A stretch of DNA of 61,062 nt, taken from contig CAYMNK010000011.1 of assembly GCA_964391805.1 (NCBI GenBank), positions 1 through 61,062 on the forward strand, read 5' to 3'. The notes under the pieces were generated by a model. That model ran no database searches, was not told the DNA's origin, and was given only the letters and a program-made list of their open reading frames with translations. The stretch is from RUG14300 sp964391805. Lineage in GTDB: Bacteria; Bacillota; Clostridia; Christensenellales; CAG-1252. Of the stretch, positions 34,391 through 42,555 are shown in pieces. Position 1 is the stretch's first letter; every line of letters begins with the position of its first letter. The position numbers were made by a program, and so were the translations under genes.

Positions 34391-35398
34391 TTATTTGCTT
34401 TCGTTGTACTTTGCGTAAATTGCTTCCGGGTCGTCGGTCATAACGCAGTCTGCGCCGTTATCTTTGAGACGAAACGCCTCATCCGGGTCATTGATTGTCC
34501 AATATTGTACGGCGATATCTCTTTCGTGAGCATAGTTGATGAATGCACTTGAACCGAGATCGTATATAAATGCACCTACGGGAATTTGTAATACATCGAA
34601 TTTATATTCATATGTTCTCTTGCTCTTTATTCCAAATAAATAGCTGAAATAAATATCAACTACTTCCATTACGGATGCCGAACGAGTGATTTCGGGATAT
34701 TTTTCATCGATATATTCGGTAATATCCTTATTGAAGGTACCAACGATGGTTTGATTGGTTATTTGGTATTCATCCATCTTAGAAGCGAGAATATCCATAG
34801 CCTTTTTACCGGCTTCTCCGTCGTTTTTAATTTCGATGATATATTGCAGGTCGCTCTTTGTAGCCGTAAGATAGGTGAGAATCTCATCGAGGGTTACGAT
34901 CTTAATATCTTCGGGAATAGCATCGCCTGTAAGGTTTTCATATGGTTTATTACCCTCGAGGTCTTCGAATTTCGCACCGAAGTTCAATGTTTTAAGTTCT
35001 TCGAGAGTTTTATCGATAACATATACTTCTTCACTGCCGAAAACTTCGGTTGCATCGGATGTACGGTTAACGGTATCGTCATGTAGTAATACGAGTTGGT
35101 CGTCCTTGGTGATATGCAAATCGAATTCTACTACATCAACTATTCCGCCTTCCATACACTTTTTGAAAGCCATCATAGTTTCTTCGGGAGCGAGGTCACC
35201 ACCTGCACGGTGTGCGGAGATGTACGTCCTGTCTGTATAGTTGATATATTGGTTGGTCAAGCCTTCGTAGGTCTTGACGGGATCATTTTTTGCATAAGCA
35301 ATAGCGGGAACGATAAGTCCTACCACTATAGCAATCAAAAGAATAACACCTATAATAATGCCTATTGTTTTTAAAATACAACAGCCTTTCTTCTTCAT
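34391..35398 (-). CDS. membrane-anchored glycerophosphodiester phosphodiesterase
   Basis: A 335-residue GDPD-family enzyme that hydrolyses glycerophosphodiesters, here probably on the outer face. One N-terminal transmembrane segment (about 11-36, KKKGCCILK before it) anchors it. Active-site residues are visible: His63-Arg64 (SAHRAGG), Glu72 or Glu73 (PEET), Glu91 and Asp93 (VEFDLH), and His106 (LLHDDTVNR), plus the C-terminal WTIND and DGADCVMTDDP motifs of the TIM barrel. AAGGAG precedes the ATG. It is monocistronic, with its own promoter and terminator. Confidence 0.92.
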   Translation of the reverse strand: MKKKGCCILKTIGIIIGVILLIAIVVGLIVPAIAYAKNDPVKTYEGLTNQYINYTDRTYISAHRAGGDLAPEETMMAFKKCMEGGIVDVVEFDLHITKDDQLVLLHDDTVNRTSDATEVFGSEEVYVIDKTLEELKTLNFGAKFEDLEGNKPYENLTGDAIPEDIKIVTLDEILTYLTATKSDLQYIIEIKNDGEAGKKAMDILASKMDEYQITNQTIVGTFNKDITEYIDEKYPEITRSASVMEVVDIYFSYLFGIKSKRTYEYKFDVLQIPVGAFIYDLGSSAFINYAHERDIAVQYWTINDPDEAFRLKDNGADCVMTDDPEAIYAKYNESK

Positions 35399-35833
35399 TT
35401 TAATTCTCCTTATGTTTTATTTGTCGATCGAATAATCGGTCTGGTTTTTTTGAGATCACGAGATCTCCAAGTTTTTTATTTTGTTTTCCGTGCTTGCACG
35501 TATACACAAGATAATCTATATTGAAAGAGCGAAACCTTGTCAATAGCGTACTATTTGTTATATAAACAAGACGACTGTGAGCATTTTGCGAAGAAGTTCA
35601 TCAAAAAAAACATTTTTTAAACAATGAACGTTTCTTACCTTTTTATTTTATAATATCTTATCGTGTTTGTCAACAAAGGATTTTTATATAATGAAAATCA
35701 TTAATAAAATCCGCCAAAATATCCGCCAAAATATCGACTAATTATTTAAGATAATTCTTTACAAGACGGCGTGATTATTGTATAATTTATAAAAAGGATG
35801 TATGTCCACTTTTTATTAATTGGAGGTATATTT
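35399..35833. promoter_or_regulatory. divergent promoter region
   Basis: Minus strand: TTGACA (35543-35538), 17-bp spacer, TATAGA (35520-35515) for the GDPD gene, giving a leader of about 110 nt. Plus strand: TTTACA (35758-35763), 17-bp spacer, TATAAT (35781-35786) for the gene at 35834. Between them lies a tandem 12-mer, ATCCGCCAAAAT at 35709-35720 and 35721-35732, about 25 bp upstream of the plus-strand -35. The rest is AT-rich. No gene. Confidence 0.8.
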
Positions 35834-36421
35834 ATGGCTAAAAAGTCAAGCACAAAAACTGAAACACCCAAAAGTGCATCGAAAAAGGCTAAAAATGCTC
35901 CGTTGAGTAATTCCGCTATTCGATTTGCAGGATTTTTAATTGCGTTTATCGGTATTATGTTGATAATGACCCAAGGACGTGTGATTAATACCATTTTAAC
36001 CGTTTCATCGATATTTGCCATGCTTTGGGGATTATTCCTCGTATCCGGCAGTTTCAAAAAGATTATCGGCAAAGCAGACGACAAGAATAAGCATTATTTG
36101 AACCTATTTATCGGTTTAGTTTTGATTATAGCAGGAGTATTATTACTCGTATTCGGCGGACAAATTTCACCTTGGTTTATCATCATTATCGGTGCTCTTA
36201 TCGCTATATACGGATTATTGATGATGATTAAGTTTGTTTGTGCAACAAGCAGTAGAAAGAATACATTTGGACTTATCGTCAGTATTTTCACCCTTATCGC
36301 CGGAATCTTAATTGCATTATTGTATATTGGTGAAATCAATTCTGCTTCGAACGGTGTTTGCTACATCATCTTTGGTGCCATTGCAACCGCTGTAGGTTGT
36401 ACCGAAATTATTTGTTATTAG
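35834..36421 (+). CDS. HdeD/DUF308-like small membrane protein
   Basis: A 195-residue protein. A basic, Ser/Thr/Lys-rich N-terminus (1-28) is followed by six transmembrane helices in three pairs (31-50 and 54-75; 93-110 and 114-132; 145-165 and 170-190), the layout of HdeD/DUF308 proteins. No catalytic motif is visible. The ATG at 35834 has GGAGG 8 bases upstream; an upstream in-frame ATG lacks a site. It lies 30 bases before mscL and may be co-transcribed with it, which suggests a membrane-stress context. Confidence 0.7.
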   Translation: MAKKSSTKTETPKSASKKAKNAPLSNSAIRFAGFLIAFIGIMLIMTQGRVINTILTVSSIFAMLWGLFLVSGSFKKIIGKADDKNKHYLNLFIGLVLIIAGVLLLVFGGQISPWFIIIIGALIAIYGLLMMIKFVCATSSRKNTFGLIVSIFTLIAGILIALLYIGEINSASNGVCYIIFGAIATAVGCTEIICY

Positions 36422-36451
36422 TAATAAATACAAATACATAAGGAGATAATT

Positions 36452-37012
36452 ATGAAAAAACTATTTAATGAATTTAAAAAGTTCATCAGTAAGGGCAGTG
36501 CTCTCGACCTCGCCGTAGGTATGATCGTAGGCTCTGCATTTACCGCTATCGTTACCGCATTAGTTAATAACATACTCACTCCGTTGATCAACTTGATACC
36601 TATATCCGACACTACCGGTTTACAGACTCTTTTGAGACCGGCTGTAACAGATGAAGCAGGCAACATCGTAGTTGAAGCGCTTATTCTCGACTGGGGCGCA
36701 GTAATCAGCTCGGTTATCACATTCTTCCTCACCGCATTAGTGTTATTCACTATTGTTAAGGCTATTAATTCCGCAAGAGAAGGTGGTAAGGGCTTAGAAA
36801 AGAGAATGAAGAAACTCACTAAGAAAGGTCAAGCACAACTTGAAGCAGAAGAAAAGGCAAAAGCAGAAGCCGAAGCTGAAGCACAAGTCGCTGCGGCAGC
36901 CGAAGAATTGGCTAAACAAGCAGAAGAAGCAAAGATCGAGGCGCAAAGACTTAATCAACAAAAGACCGTTGAACTATTAGAGCAAATTGTAGAAATGCTT
37001 AAAACAAAATAG
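36452..37012 (+). CDS. mscL: large-conductance mechanosensitive channel
   Basis: MscL opens under membrane tension to release solutes on osmotic downshock. Residues 1-50 (MKKLFNEFKKFISKGSALDL, then AVGMIVGSAFTAIVTALVNN) match the N-terminal helix and TM1 with the pore constriction; TM2 is VITFFLTALVLFTIVKAIN. The protein is 186 residues against 130-150 usual, because the C-terminal bundle is extended by an Ala/Glu/Lys-rich coiled coil (about 125-186). AAGGAG precedes the ATG. Confidence 0.95.
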   Translation: MKKLFNEFKKFISKGSALDLAVGMIVGSAFTAIVTALVNNILTPLINLIPISDTTGLQTLLRPAVTDEAGNIVVEALILDWGAVISSVITFFLTALVLFTIVKAINSAREGGKGLEKRMKKLTKKGQAQLEAEEKAKAEAEAEAQVAAAAEELAKQAEEAKIEAQRLNQQKTVELLEQIVEMLKTK

Positions 37013-37280
37013 TTAAAACATAAAAACACGCATACTTCTTTACTACAAACGACAATAATATATTACACACATGTAGGGGCGCTTAGTAAGCGCCCGCCAA
37101 AAAGCAAGTCTTCGCACTTGCTTTTATTTTGCACTTACAATTGTACTTCCTGTCATACTGAGCGTAAGCGTAGTCGAACCCGGTAGGGCGACACATAGTG
37201 TCGGTATATTATTTCTTGTAAAAAAGAGCAACCAATTCGGTCGCTCTTTTATCAAATTTTACATAAGATATAATGTTATT
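37013..37280. repeat. composite repeat and terminator
   Basis: GGGGCGCTTAGTAAGCGCCC hairpin at about 37075-37097, an AAGT/ACTTGCT hairpin to about 37130, then a two-hairpin element at about 37150-37215 with a GACACA/TGTGTC-type stem, all in reverse orientation. At 37228-37257 AAAAGAGC / GCTCTTTT forms a minus-strand terminator of the CvpA-like gene. Confidence 0.75.
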
Positions 37281-38141
37281 TTATCGAATATACCTTTCTA
37301 TCATTCTTACTGTCATTTCCGATGTCTCAGGATCGGGATCGGGAGTATTTCCGCCGAAAAGGTTATGGCTACTAAAGAATCCCAAAACTTGATTATCTTC
37401 CATTACGCTGTTATACATTTCACCGATTCCCCAGGATTCGGCATTTTGACCTACGAGACTTACGGCAACCCAAGCAATCATTACTATTACCACGACGCTG
37501 ATGATTGCACCGATGGCTCTATCGATTTTTGATACGGCAGAATGGCTATCGAGGAATTTATAAATGCAATGTCTAATTATAGCCTTGACTATGATTAGTA
37601 CTATAAATGCGATGAGCCAAATGATTGCTCCCAAAATAATCTGCGACATAAAGGCAGAAACCGCATTAGCAACCGTCATTCCGTCTGCACCGTATGTATT
37701 GATCATATTGTCGATTGCATCGATGGAACTTACCGAAGATTCACCCGATTCGCCCGATTCGCTATCCGACGACGAGAAGGAAGAAATAAGCACCTCCGAG
37801 AATTTTTTCAACTCTTCTTCACCGCCCTCAACGAATACGCCTTTAACATACAACGAGTCGTCTTCGCCTTTTACAAGTTCACAGCTAAGAAAATCGGAGC
37901 CCGATGCGCTCAATCCATCATTAACCTTTTGATAGATCGAATCAAATGATGAGGAATATCCGGATTCGGAATTTTCATCATAGATCAAGGAAGGCATCAG
38001 AGCATTTACTCCGAATCCGAGAGCAACACCGATAATGAGCGAACCCAAAAATCCGAGAAGCACCCCGGCAATGCCCTTCTTTATTCCGATAAATAAGGCA
38101 AGAACTGCTATAACAATAAAAACAATATCATAAATTCCCAT
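37281..38141 (-). CDS. CvpA-family membrane protein, possible leaderless transcript
   Basis: A 286-residue protein with CvpA-like topology: two N-terminal transmembrane segments (MGIYDIVFIVIAVLALFIGI, GVLLGFLGSLIIGVALGFGV), a Ser/Glu-rich extracellular loop (60-150), and two more helices (about 175-200 and 220-240) with the FLDSHSAVSKIDRAIGAI segment that matches CvpA. CvpA proteins act in envelope homeostasis. The ATG at 38141 has no ribosome site; TTGCAT, 16 bp and TATAAT end 7 bases before it, so translation may be leaderless. It is divergent from yyaC. Confidence 0.75.
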   Translation of the reverse strand: MGIYDIVFIVIAVLALFIGIKKGIAGVLLGFLGSLIIGVALGFGVNALMPSLIYDENSESGYSSSFDSIYQKVNDGLSASGSDFLSCELVKGEDDSLYVKGVFVEGGEEELKKFSEVLISSFSSSDSESGESGESSVSSIDAIDNMINTYGADGMTVANAVSAFMSQIILGAIIWLIAFIVLIIVKAIIRHCIYKFLDSHSAVSKIDRAIGAIISVVVIVMIAWVAVSLVGQNAESWGIGEMYNSVMEDNQVLGFFSSHNLFGGNTPDPDPETSEMTVRMIERYIR

Positions 38142-38148
38142 ATAATTA

Positions 38149-38176
38149 ATTATAGCACGATTATTTGAAAATGCAA
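38149..38176 (-). promoter_or_regulatory. promoter abutting the CvpA-like start codon
   Basis: Minus strand TTGCAT (38176-38171), 16-bp spacer, TATAAT (38154-38149). The predicted start site falls at about 38142, at or one base before the ATG. Confidence 0.65.
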
Positions 38177-38226
38177 CATAAAAAGCAAAAATAGTAGACA
38201 AGTTGTTAAATTTTTTTTAAAAAATC

Positions 38227-38724
38227 ATGCAATTAATTGCCGATAAAGCTGTCAATACTACTTATATGAACGTTTTATTCTTGTGTATAGGAAGCGAAAA
38301 GATATCGGGTGACAGTTTAGGTCCCATTGTCGGAACCTTATTGAGAGAAAAATATAAACTTCCTTACCCTGTTATAGGGTGTGAGGATATGCCTGTTAAC
38401 GGCGTTAATATTGATAAATATAAGAATTATGTGCATCGATTTTTTCCGGCACATAGAATTATAGCCATAGATGCGGCATTAGGCGACAAAGGCGACATAG
38501 GCAGAATAAGATATCGAAGGGGCGGAGTGCGAGCAGGCGGAGCATTGGGACTTAATAACCAACCTGTCGGCGAACTTGCCATATTGGGTGTTGTCGGCGA
38601 ACGTGGTGGCGAACCTATGCAAACATTATTAAACACTCCCTTTGAGAGAGTCGTTTCGCTTGCGGAGAGGATAGCACAAGCTATCAACGAAGTTTTTGGA
38701 GTTAAGGAATTGTCGGCGGTTTAA
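38227..38724 (+). CDS. yyaC: sporulation protein YyaC (GPR-protease fold)
   Basis: A 165-residue DUF1256/YyaC protein related to the germination protease GPR. VLFLCIGSEKISGDSLGPIV (16-35) is the signature, with PVIGCEDMPVNGVNIDKY and IIAIDAALGDKGDIGRI next, and the QTLLNTPFERVVSLAERIA helix at the end. It is a forespore-type protein of unclear function. The ATG at 38227 has no clear ribosome site; an internal ATG at 38266 would give a 152-residue form starting MNVLFLCIGS, equally weakly supported. Confidence 0.88.
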   Translation: MQLIADKAVNTTYMNVLFLCIGSEKISGDSLGPIVGTLLREKYKLPYPVIGCEDMPVNGVNIDKYKNYVHRFFPAHRIIAIDAALGDKGDIGRIRYRRGGVRAGGALGLNNQPVGELAILGVVGERGGEPMQTLLNTPFERVVSLAERIAQAINEVFGVKELSAV

Positions 38725-38762
38725 AAAAACGCTTTTGACTGCGATTACAGCCAAAAGCGCAA
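38724..38762 (-). terminator. terminator between yyaC and purA
   Basis: GCGCTTTTGGCTG / CAGTCAAAAGCG imperfect 12-bp stem followed on the minus strand by seven T. It terminates purBA and may also serve yyaC. Confidence 0.85.
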
Positions 38763-38766
38763 TTAA

Positions 38767-40038
38767 TTAGTATACTTTAATGCATTTTTCTCTTTCGGGA
38801 CTAACAGATATATAGCGGATCGGGCAACCGACCGATTTTTCTATGAAGTCGACGTATTGACGAGCCTCCTTGGGAAGTTCTTCTTTAGTTTTGCACTCCG
38901 ATGTATCGCTAAGCCAACCGTTGAAGTATTCGTAAATCGGTTTAGCGCGTTTAAGTGCATCGCCAACAGGGAAATAATCGATTCTTTTGCCGTCGAGTTC
39001 GTATGCAACGCATACGGGAATTTTGTCGAATCCGTCTAAAACATCGAGTTTGGTTAGAGCTAAATAGGTTGCGCCTTGCATTTGTGTACCGTATCTACTG
39101 GCAACTACGTCAAATCCGCCCACTCTTCTTGGTCTTCCTGTAGCGGCACCGTATTCTTGTCCTGCGGAACGGAGTTTTTCGGCATCGTCATCGAATAATT
39201 CGGCCGTAAACGGACCTTCACCGACGCAAGTTGAATATGCTTTGATGATACCGATTGTTTCGTCAAGATGTCTATTCGGAACGCCTGCACCGATCGGAGC
39301 GTACGACGCAAGAGTAGTGGAGGATGATGTAAACGGATATATTCCGTATTCGACATCTCTCAATGCACCGAGTTGAGCCTCGAAGAGTATATCTTTACCT
39401 TGTTCTATCTGTTCATTGAGGAATAGTGTGGTATCACAAACATATTTTCTTAGAGGGAATGCATATTGTTCGATTTCAGCCATTATATCGTCGGCGGAAA
39501 TCGGTTCATGACCATAAGAAGTGATGGTGAGATTTTTCCATTCCACAATATCTTTCACCTTTTCTCTTAGCGTTGTTTCGTCGAATAAATCACCGAAGCG
39601 GAGCGTTTTCTTCATGTACTTATCGGCATATACCGGTGCTATACCTCTTTTTGTCGAACCGAACTTTTTATCCTTTAATCTTTCCTCTTCCAAGCAGTCG
39701 AGAAGTCTATGATAGGACAAACAAATCGTTGCGCGGTTGCTGATTTTTAAGTGATCGTCGCCGATGGTTATACCGCAATCCTCTATTCTTTTGATTTCCT
39801 CTACAAGGTGATGAGGGTCGATAACCATACCGGTACCTAAAATGTTAATTGTGTCATCACGGAGAATACCCGAAGGAAGTAGATTCATGACATACTTTTT
39901 ACCGTTTACTATTACGCTGTGGCCGGCATTATTACCGCCTTGATAGCGTGCTATGATTTTATAATCTTTAGACAATAGGTCGACCATTCTACCTTTGCCT
40001 TCATCACCCCAGTTGATTCCTACTATAGCAGTGAGCAT
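38767..40038 (-). CDS. purA: adenylosuccinate synthetase
   Basis: PurA makes adenylosuccinate from IMP, Asp and GTP, the first step from IMP to AMP. The 423-residue length fits. INWGDEGKGRMVDLL (8-22) is the GTP-binding loop with the catalytic Asp, GGNNAGHSV holds the conserved His, GSTKRGIAPVYADK is the IMP-binding segment, and TKLDVLDGF the guanine-specificity motif. It lies 14 bases downstream of purB with AGGAGG before the ATG, so purB-purA form an operon for AMP synthesis. Confidence 0.97.
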   Translation of the reverse strand: MLTAIVGINWGDEGKGRMVDLLSKDYKIIARYQGGNNAGHSVIVNGKKYVMNLLPSGILRDDTINILGTGMVIDPHHLVEEIKRIEDCGITIGDDHLKISNRATICLSYHRLLDCLEEERLKDKKFGSTKRGIAPVYADKYMKKTLRFGDLFDETTLREKVKDIVEWKNLTITSYGHEPISADDIMAEIEQYAFPLRKYVCDTTLFLNEQIEQGKDILFEAQLGALRDVEYGIYPFTSSSTTLASYAPIGAGVPNRHLDETIGIIKAYSTCVGEGPFTAELFDDDAEKLRSAGQEYGAATGRPRRVGGFDVVASRYGTQMQGATYLALTKLDVLDGFDKIPVCVAYELDGKRIDYFPVGDALKRAKPIYEYFNGWLSDTSECKTKEELPKEARQYVDFIEKSVGCPIRYISVSPEREKCIKVY

Positions 40039-40052
40039 TTTTATCCTCCTAA

Positions 40053-41480
40053 TTAACAGTTAATTTCGTCATTATCGATTAATAACGACTTATTTTTATC
40101 AATCAATTCCTTTATTTTAGCGACATACGTCGTTGTTTGTTCTTTTGCAAGGCCTATGAACTGATCTACCTCTAATAAAGATAGAAGTTCTTCACGTGTC
40201 AATCCGAATGCGGAATCTTTTTCTATTGCCGACAAAAGGTCTACTTTCTTGCCCTCGAGTTTCATTTGTTTTGTCGCATCGGTAGTAAGAATGCGGATTT
40301 TTTCGTGTAGTTCTTGTCTGTCACCGCCTTTTTTGACAGCCTTCATAAGAATGTTTTCGGTAGCCATAAAAGGCAGTTCCTCTTGAATTCTATTATAAGC
40401 AATGAGCGGATAAACCGATCCGTTTTCTACGATATTGCGATACAATGTCAATATGGCGTCAACTGCAAGAAAGGCTTCGGGTATGCTGATTCGTCTATTA
40501 GCGCTGTCGTCCAATGACCGTTCAAGCCATTGCACCGCGGCGGTAGAAGAAGCGTTCAAGGTATCGTTAATTACGAATCTAGCCAACGAACAAATGCGTT
40601 CCGATCTCATAGGATTACGCTTATATGCCATTGCGGAAGAGCCTACTTGTTTGGTTTCAAAAGGTTCGTCGAACTCTTTCATATGGGATAGCAACCTTAT
40701 ATCGGTAGCGAATTTAGATGCACTTTGAGCGATTCCCGACAAAACGGATAATATGAAATAATCTATTTTACGTGTATAGGTTTGTCCGGAAACGTCGAGT
40801 ATATTTTCAAAACCGAAATCGGTAGCAATCATTTTTTCAAGTTCGAGCGTTTTTTGAATGTCTCCGTCGAACAGTTTCAAAAAACTTGCGGAAGTACCTG
40901 TTGCGCCTTTGCAACCCGGAAACGCAAGTGAATTCAAACATTCGTTCAATCTATTGAGGTCAAATATTACATCTTGTGCCCAAAGGCAAGCTCTTTTACC
41001 TACGGTTGTAGGTTGTGCGGCTTGAAAGTGGGTAAAACCAAGAGTTGCTACATCCTTATGTTTTTCGGCAAATTCGCCGAGTGCCTTGATTACACCTAAC
41101 AACTTTCTTTTGATGAGTATAAGAGCCTCTCTAAAAACAAGAATATCGCCGTTATCGTCCACATAACAGGATGTCGCACCGAGGTGAATAATGCCTTTTG
41201 CGCTTGGACAAGCATCGCCGTATGCTCTAATATGTGCCATTACGTCATGTCGAATTTCTTTTTCGTACTTAGAAACAAGGGCATAATCTATATTAAATAT
41301 ATTATCCTCTAATTCTTTTATTTGTTCATCGCTAATATCCAAACCTAATTTTTGTTCGTTTTTAGCTAACGATACCCATAACTTACGCCATAACGAGAAT
41401 TTATTGTCGGGAGAAAAAATGCGTTGCATCTCCTTACTTGAATATCTGGTTATTAGGGGATTTTCGTACGAATTCGTCAT
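40053..41480 (-). CDS. purB: adenylosuccinate lyase
   Basis: PurB removes fumarate from adenylosuccinate and from SAICAR. The 475-residue protein is of the longer fumarase-superfamily type. The signature GSSAMAYKRNPMRSERI (about 286-302) is intact, and TLGFTHFQAAQPTTVGKR holds the catalytic-His region. AAGGAG precedes the ATG. It precedes purA. No PurR box or guanine riboswitch is visible in the 390 bases upstream. Confidence 0.97.
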   Translation of the reverse strand: MTNSYENPLITRYSSKEMQRIFSPDNKFSLWRKLWVSLAKNEQKLGLDISDEQIKELEDNIFNIDYALVSKYEKEIRHDVMAHIRAYGDACPSAKGIIHLGATSCYVDDNGDILVFREALILIKRKLLGVIKALGEFAEKHKDVATLGFTHFQAAQPTTVGKRACLWAQDVIFDLNRLNECLNSLAFPGCKGATGTSASFLKLFDGDIQKTLELEKMIATDFGFENILDVSGQTYTRKIDYFILSVLSGIAQSASKFATDIRLLSHMKEFDEPFETKQVGSSAMAYKRNPMRSERICSLARFVINDTLNASSTAAVQWLERSLDDSANRRISIPEAFLAVDAILTLYRNIVENGSVYPLIAYNRIQEELPFMATENILMKAVKKGGDRQELHEKIRILTTDATKQMKLEGKKVDLLSAIEKDSAFGLTREELLSLLEVDQFIGLAKEQTTTYVAKIKELIDKNKSLLIDNDEINC

Positions 41481-41871
41481 AACGGCTCCTTTGGACTTAT
41501 TTGATTCGACCCATTAAAATCAAACCAAATTTTATTATACCACCGCAACTCTCTAAAGTCAATTTTTCCGCATTTATATCTCTACATAAATCACGACATA
41601 AATCACGCATAAATCCTAAATCATTAATCCAAAGCGAAACTTGTCACTATGAGTTGCACCGCACCATCTATGTCATTCTGAGTCCGCTTACGCTACGCTC
41701 AGTATGACGGCGAACGAAAATGTGCACTATCATGTTATACTGAGCAACGAAGTCGAACCCGAAGGGCGACGCAATGCGTCGATATCTGAATTCCATATAA
41801 AATACTAAACAAAAAAGGGACAATGGGCTGTTTTCCAACTGTCCGCTTTTACTGTATTTCGTATGAATAAA
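41481..41871. repeat. gene-free stretch with repeats and terminator
   Basis: A short two-hairpin fragment with GTATGACGG-CGAACG ends at about 41670-41715, then a reverse copy at about 41731-41795 (TACTGAGC, GAAGTCGAACCC, GACGC/GCGTC stem). At 41811-41853 a GGACAGTTGG / CCCATTGTCC stem with a T-run on the minus strand terminates the zinc-ribbon gene. Direct repeat ATAAATCACG (about 41585-41607) occurs twice. No gene. Confidence 0.65.
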
Positions 41872-42195
41872 TTATAGCGATGCCATTATGCTGAGTACAA
41901 TGACAAATATTACCGATAATAGTGCTAAACCAGCACCGATGCATACACTGATAAGTGCCATTTTACCGCATTCTTTCGCCTTGGTTTTATGTTCGTCCAT
42001 CCAAACTAAATAAAGAATTAATCCGACTATAGGGAAGAGAAAAGAAACTACCTTAAGACCTGCATTAGCGTGTTCTTCTTCATTTATCAAAGATTTGGAC
42101 GTGGCATGCTCGGTATGCTCTACACTTGTACCGCATGCACCGCAAAATCTATCGTTATCCGCTAAAGGATTACCGCATTTAGAACAATATTTCAT
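41872..42195 (-). CDS. zinc-ribbon membrane protein
   Basis: A 107-residue protein. MKYCSKCGNPLADNDRFCGA (1-20) is a zinc ribbon with CxxC...CxxC ligands (Cys4, Cys7, Cys18, Cys21). A polar His/Glu-rich linker (23-43) is followed by two transmembrane helices (about 47-66 and 79-104). Such proteins are common and of unknown function in Firmicutes. AAGGAG precedes the ATG. It is monocistronic with its own terminator. Confidence 0.82.
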   Translation of the reverse strand: MKYCSKCGNPLADNDRFCGACGTSVEHTEHATSKSLINEEEHANAGLKVVSFLFPIVGLILYLVWMDEHKTKAKECGKMALISVCIGAGLALLSVIFVIVLSIMASL

Positions 42196-42429
42196 TTTTA
42201 TCTCCTTAATTTTTTATCTATATTATATTATAGGTCCATTATGCGTTGATTGTCAACATTGCCGAATAAAAGTAATCTGAAATACTTGAAAATAATTGAC
42301 TAAAAATTTTTTCGCTATAATACTCTATATATAAGCGTATAAATAAAATAAGTGACAAATAGACTTTCCCCAAAAAAGTGCATGTCTTTCGCATTATCAT
42401 TAAGAATAATTAATGTTTATTGTTAAGTA

Positions 42430-42478
42430 TTGAAAAGCACAGTTTTTCGTGTTAGAATATGAATATGTTAACGATGAC
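42430..42478 (+). promoter_or_regulatory. lacI-type promoter with operator O1
   Basis: TTGAAA (42430-42435), 17-bp spacer, TAGAAT (42453-42458), then GTTAACGATGAC (42467-42478) at about the transcription start. The site matches GTTAACGATAAC at 43583 in 11 of 12 positions and has the central CG of LacI-family operators. Autorepression is the natural reading. Confidence 0.75.
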
Positions 42479-42537
42479 ATATTGCGTCTGCTTGTTAATG
42501 ATTTTAACTTGAAGTGTAGAGTAGATTTGATTTGTAT

Positions 42538-42549
42538 GTTAACGAAGGA
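42538..42549 (+). promoter_or_regulatory. candidate operator O2 overlapping the regulator ribosome site
   Basis: GTTAACGAAGGA matches the left half and central CG of the operator found at 42467 and 43583, and runs into the AAGGAG ribosome site of the LacI-type gene. A half site or coincidence is possible. Confidence 0.4.
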
Positions 42550-42555
42550 GTACCA

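Noticed and set aside
41481..41871. Purine riboswitch or PurR box upstream of purB
   Set aside because: The stretch contains repeat fragments and a terminator for the opposite gene; no three-way-junction pattern or PurBox-like pair was found.
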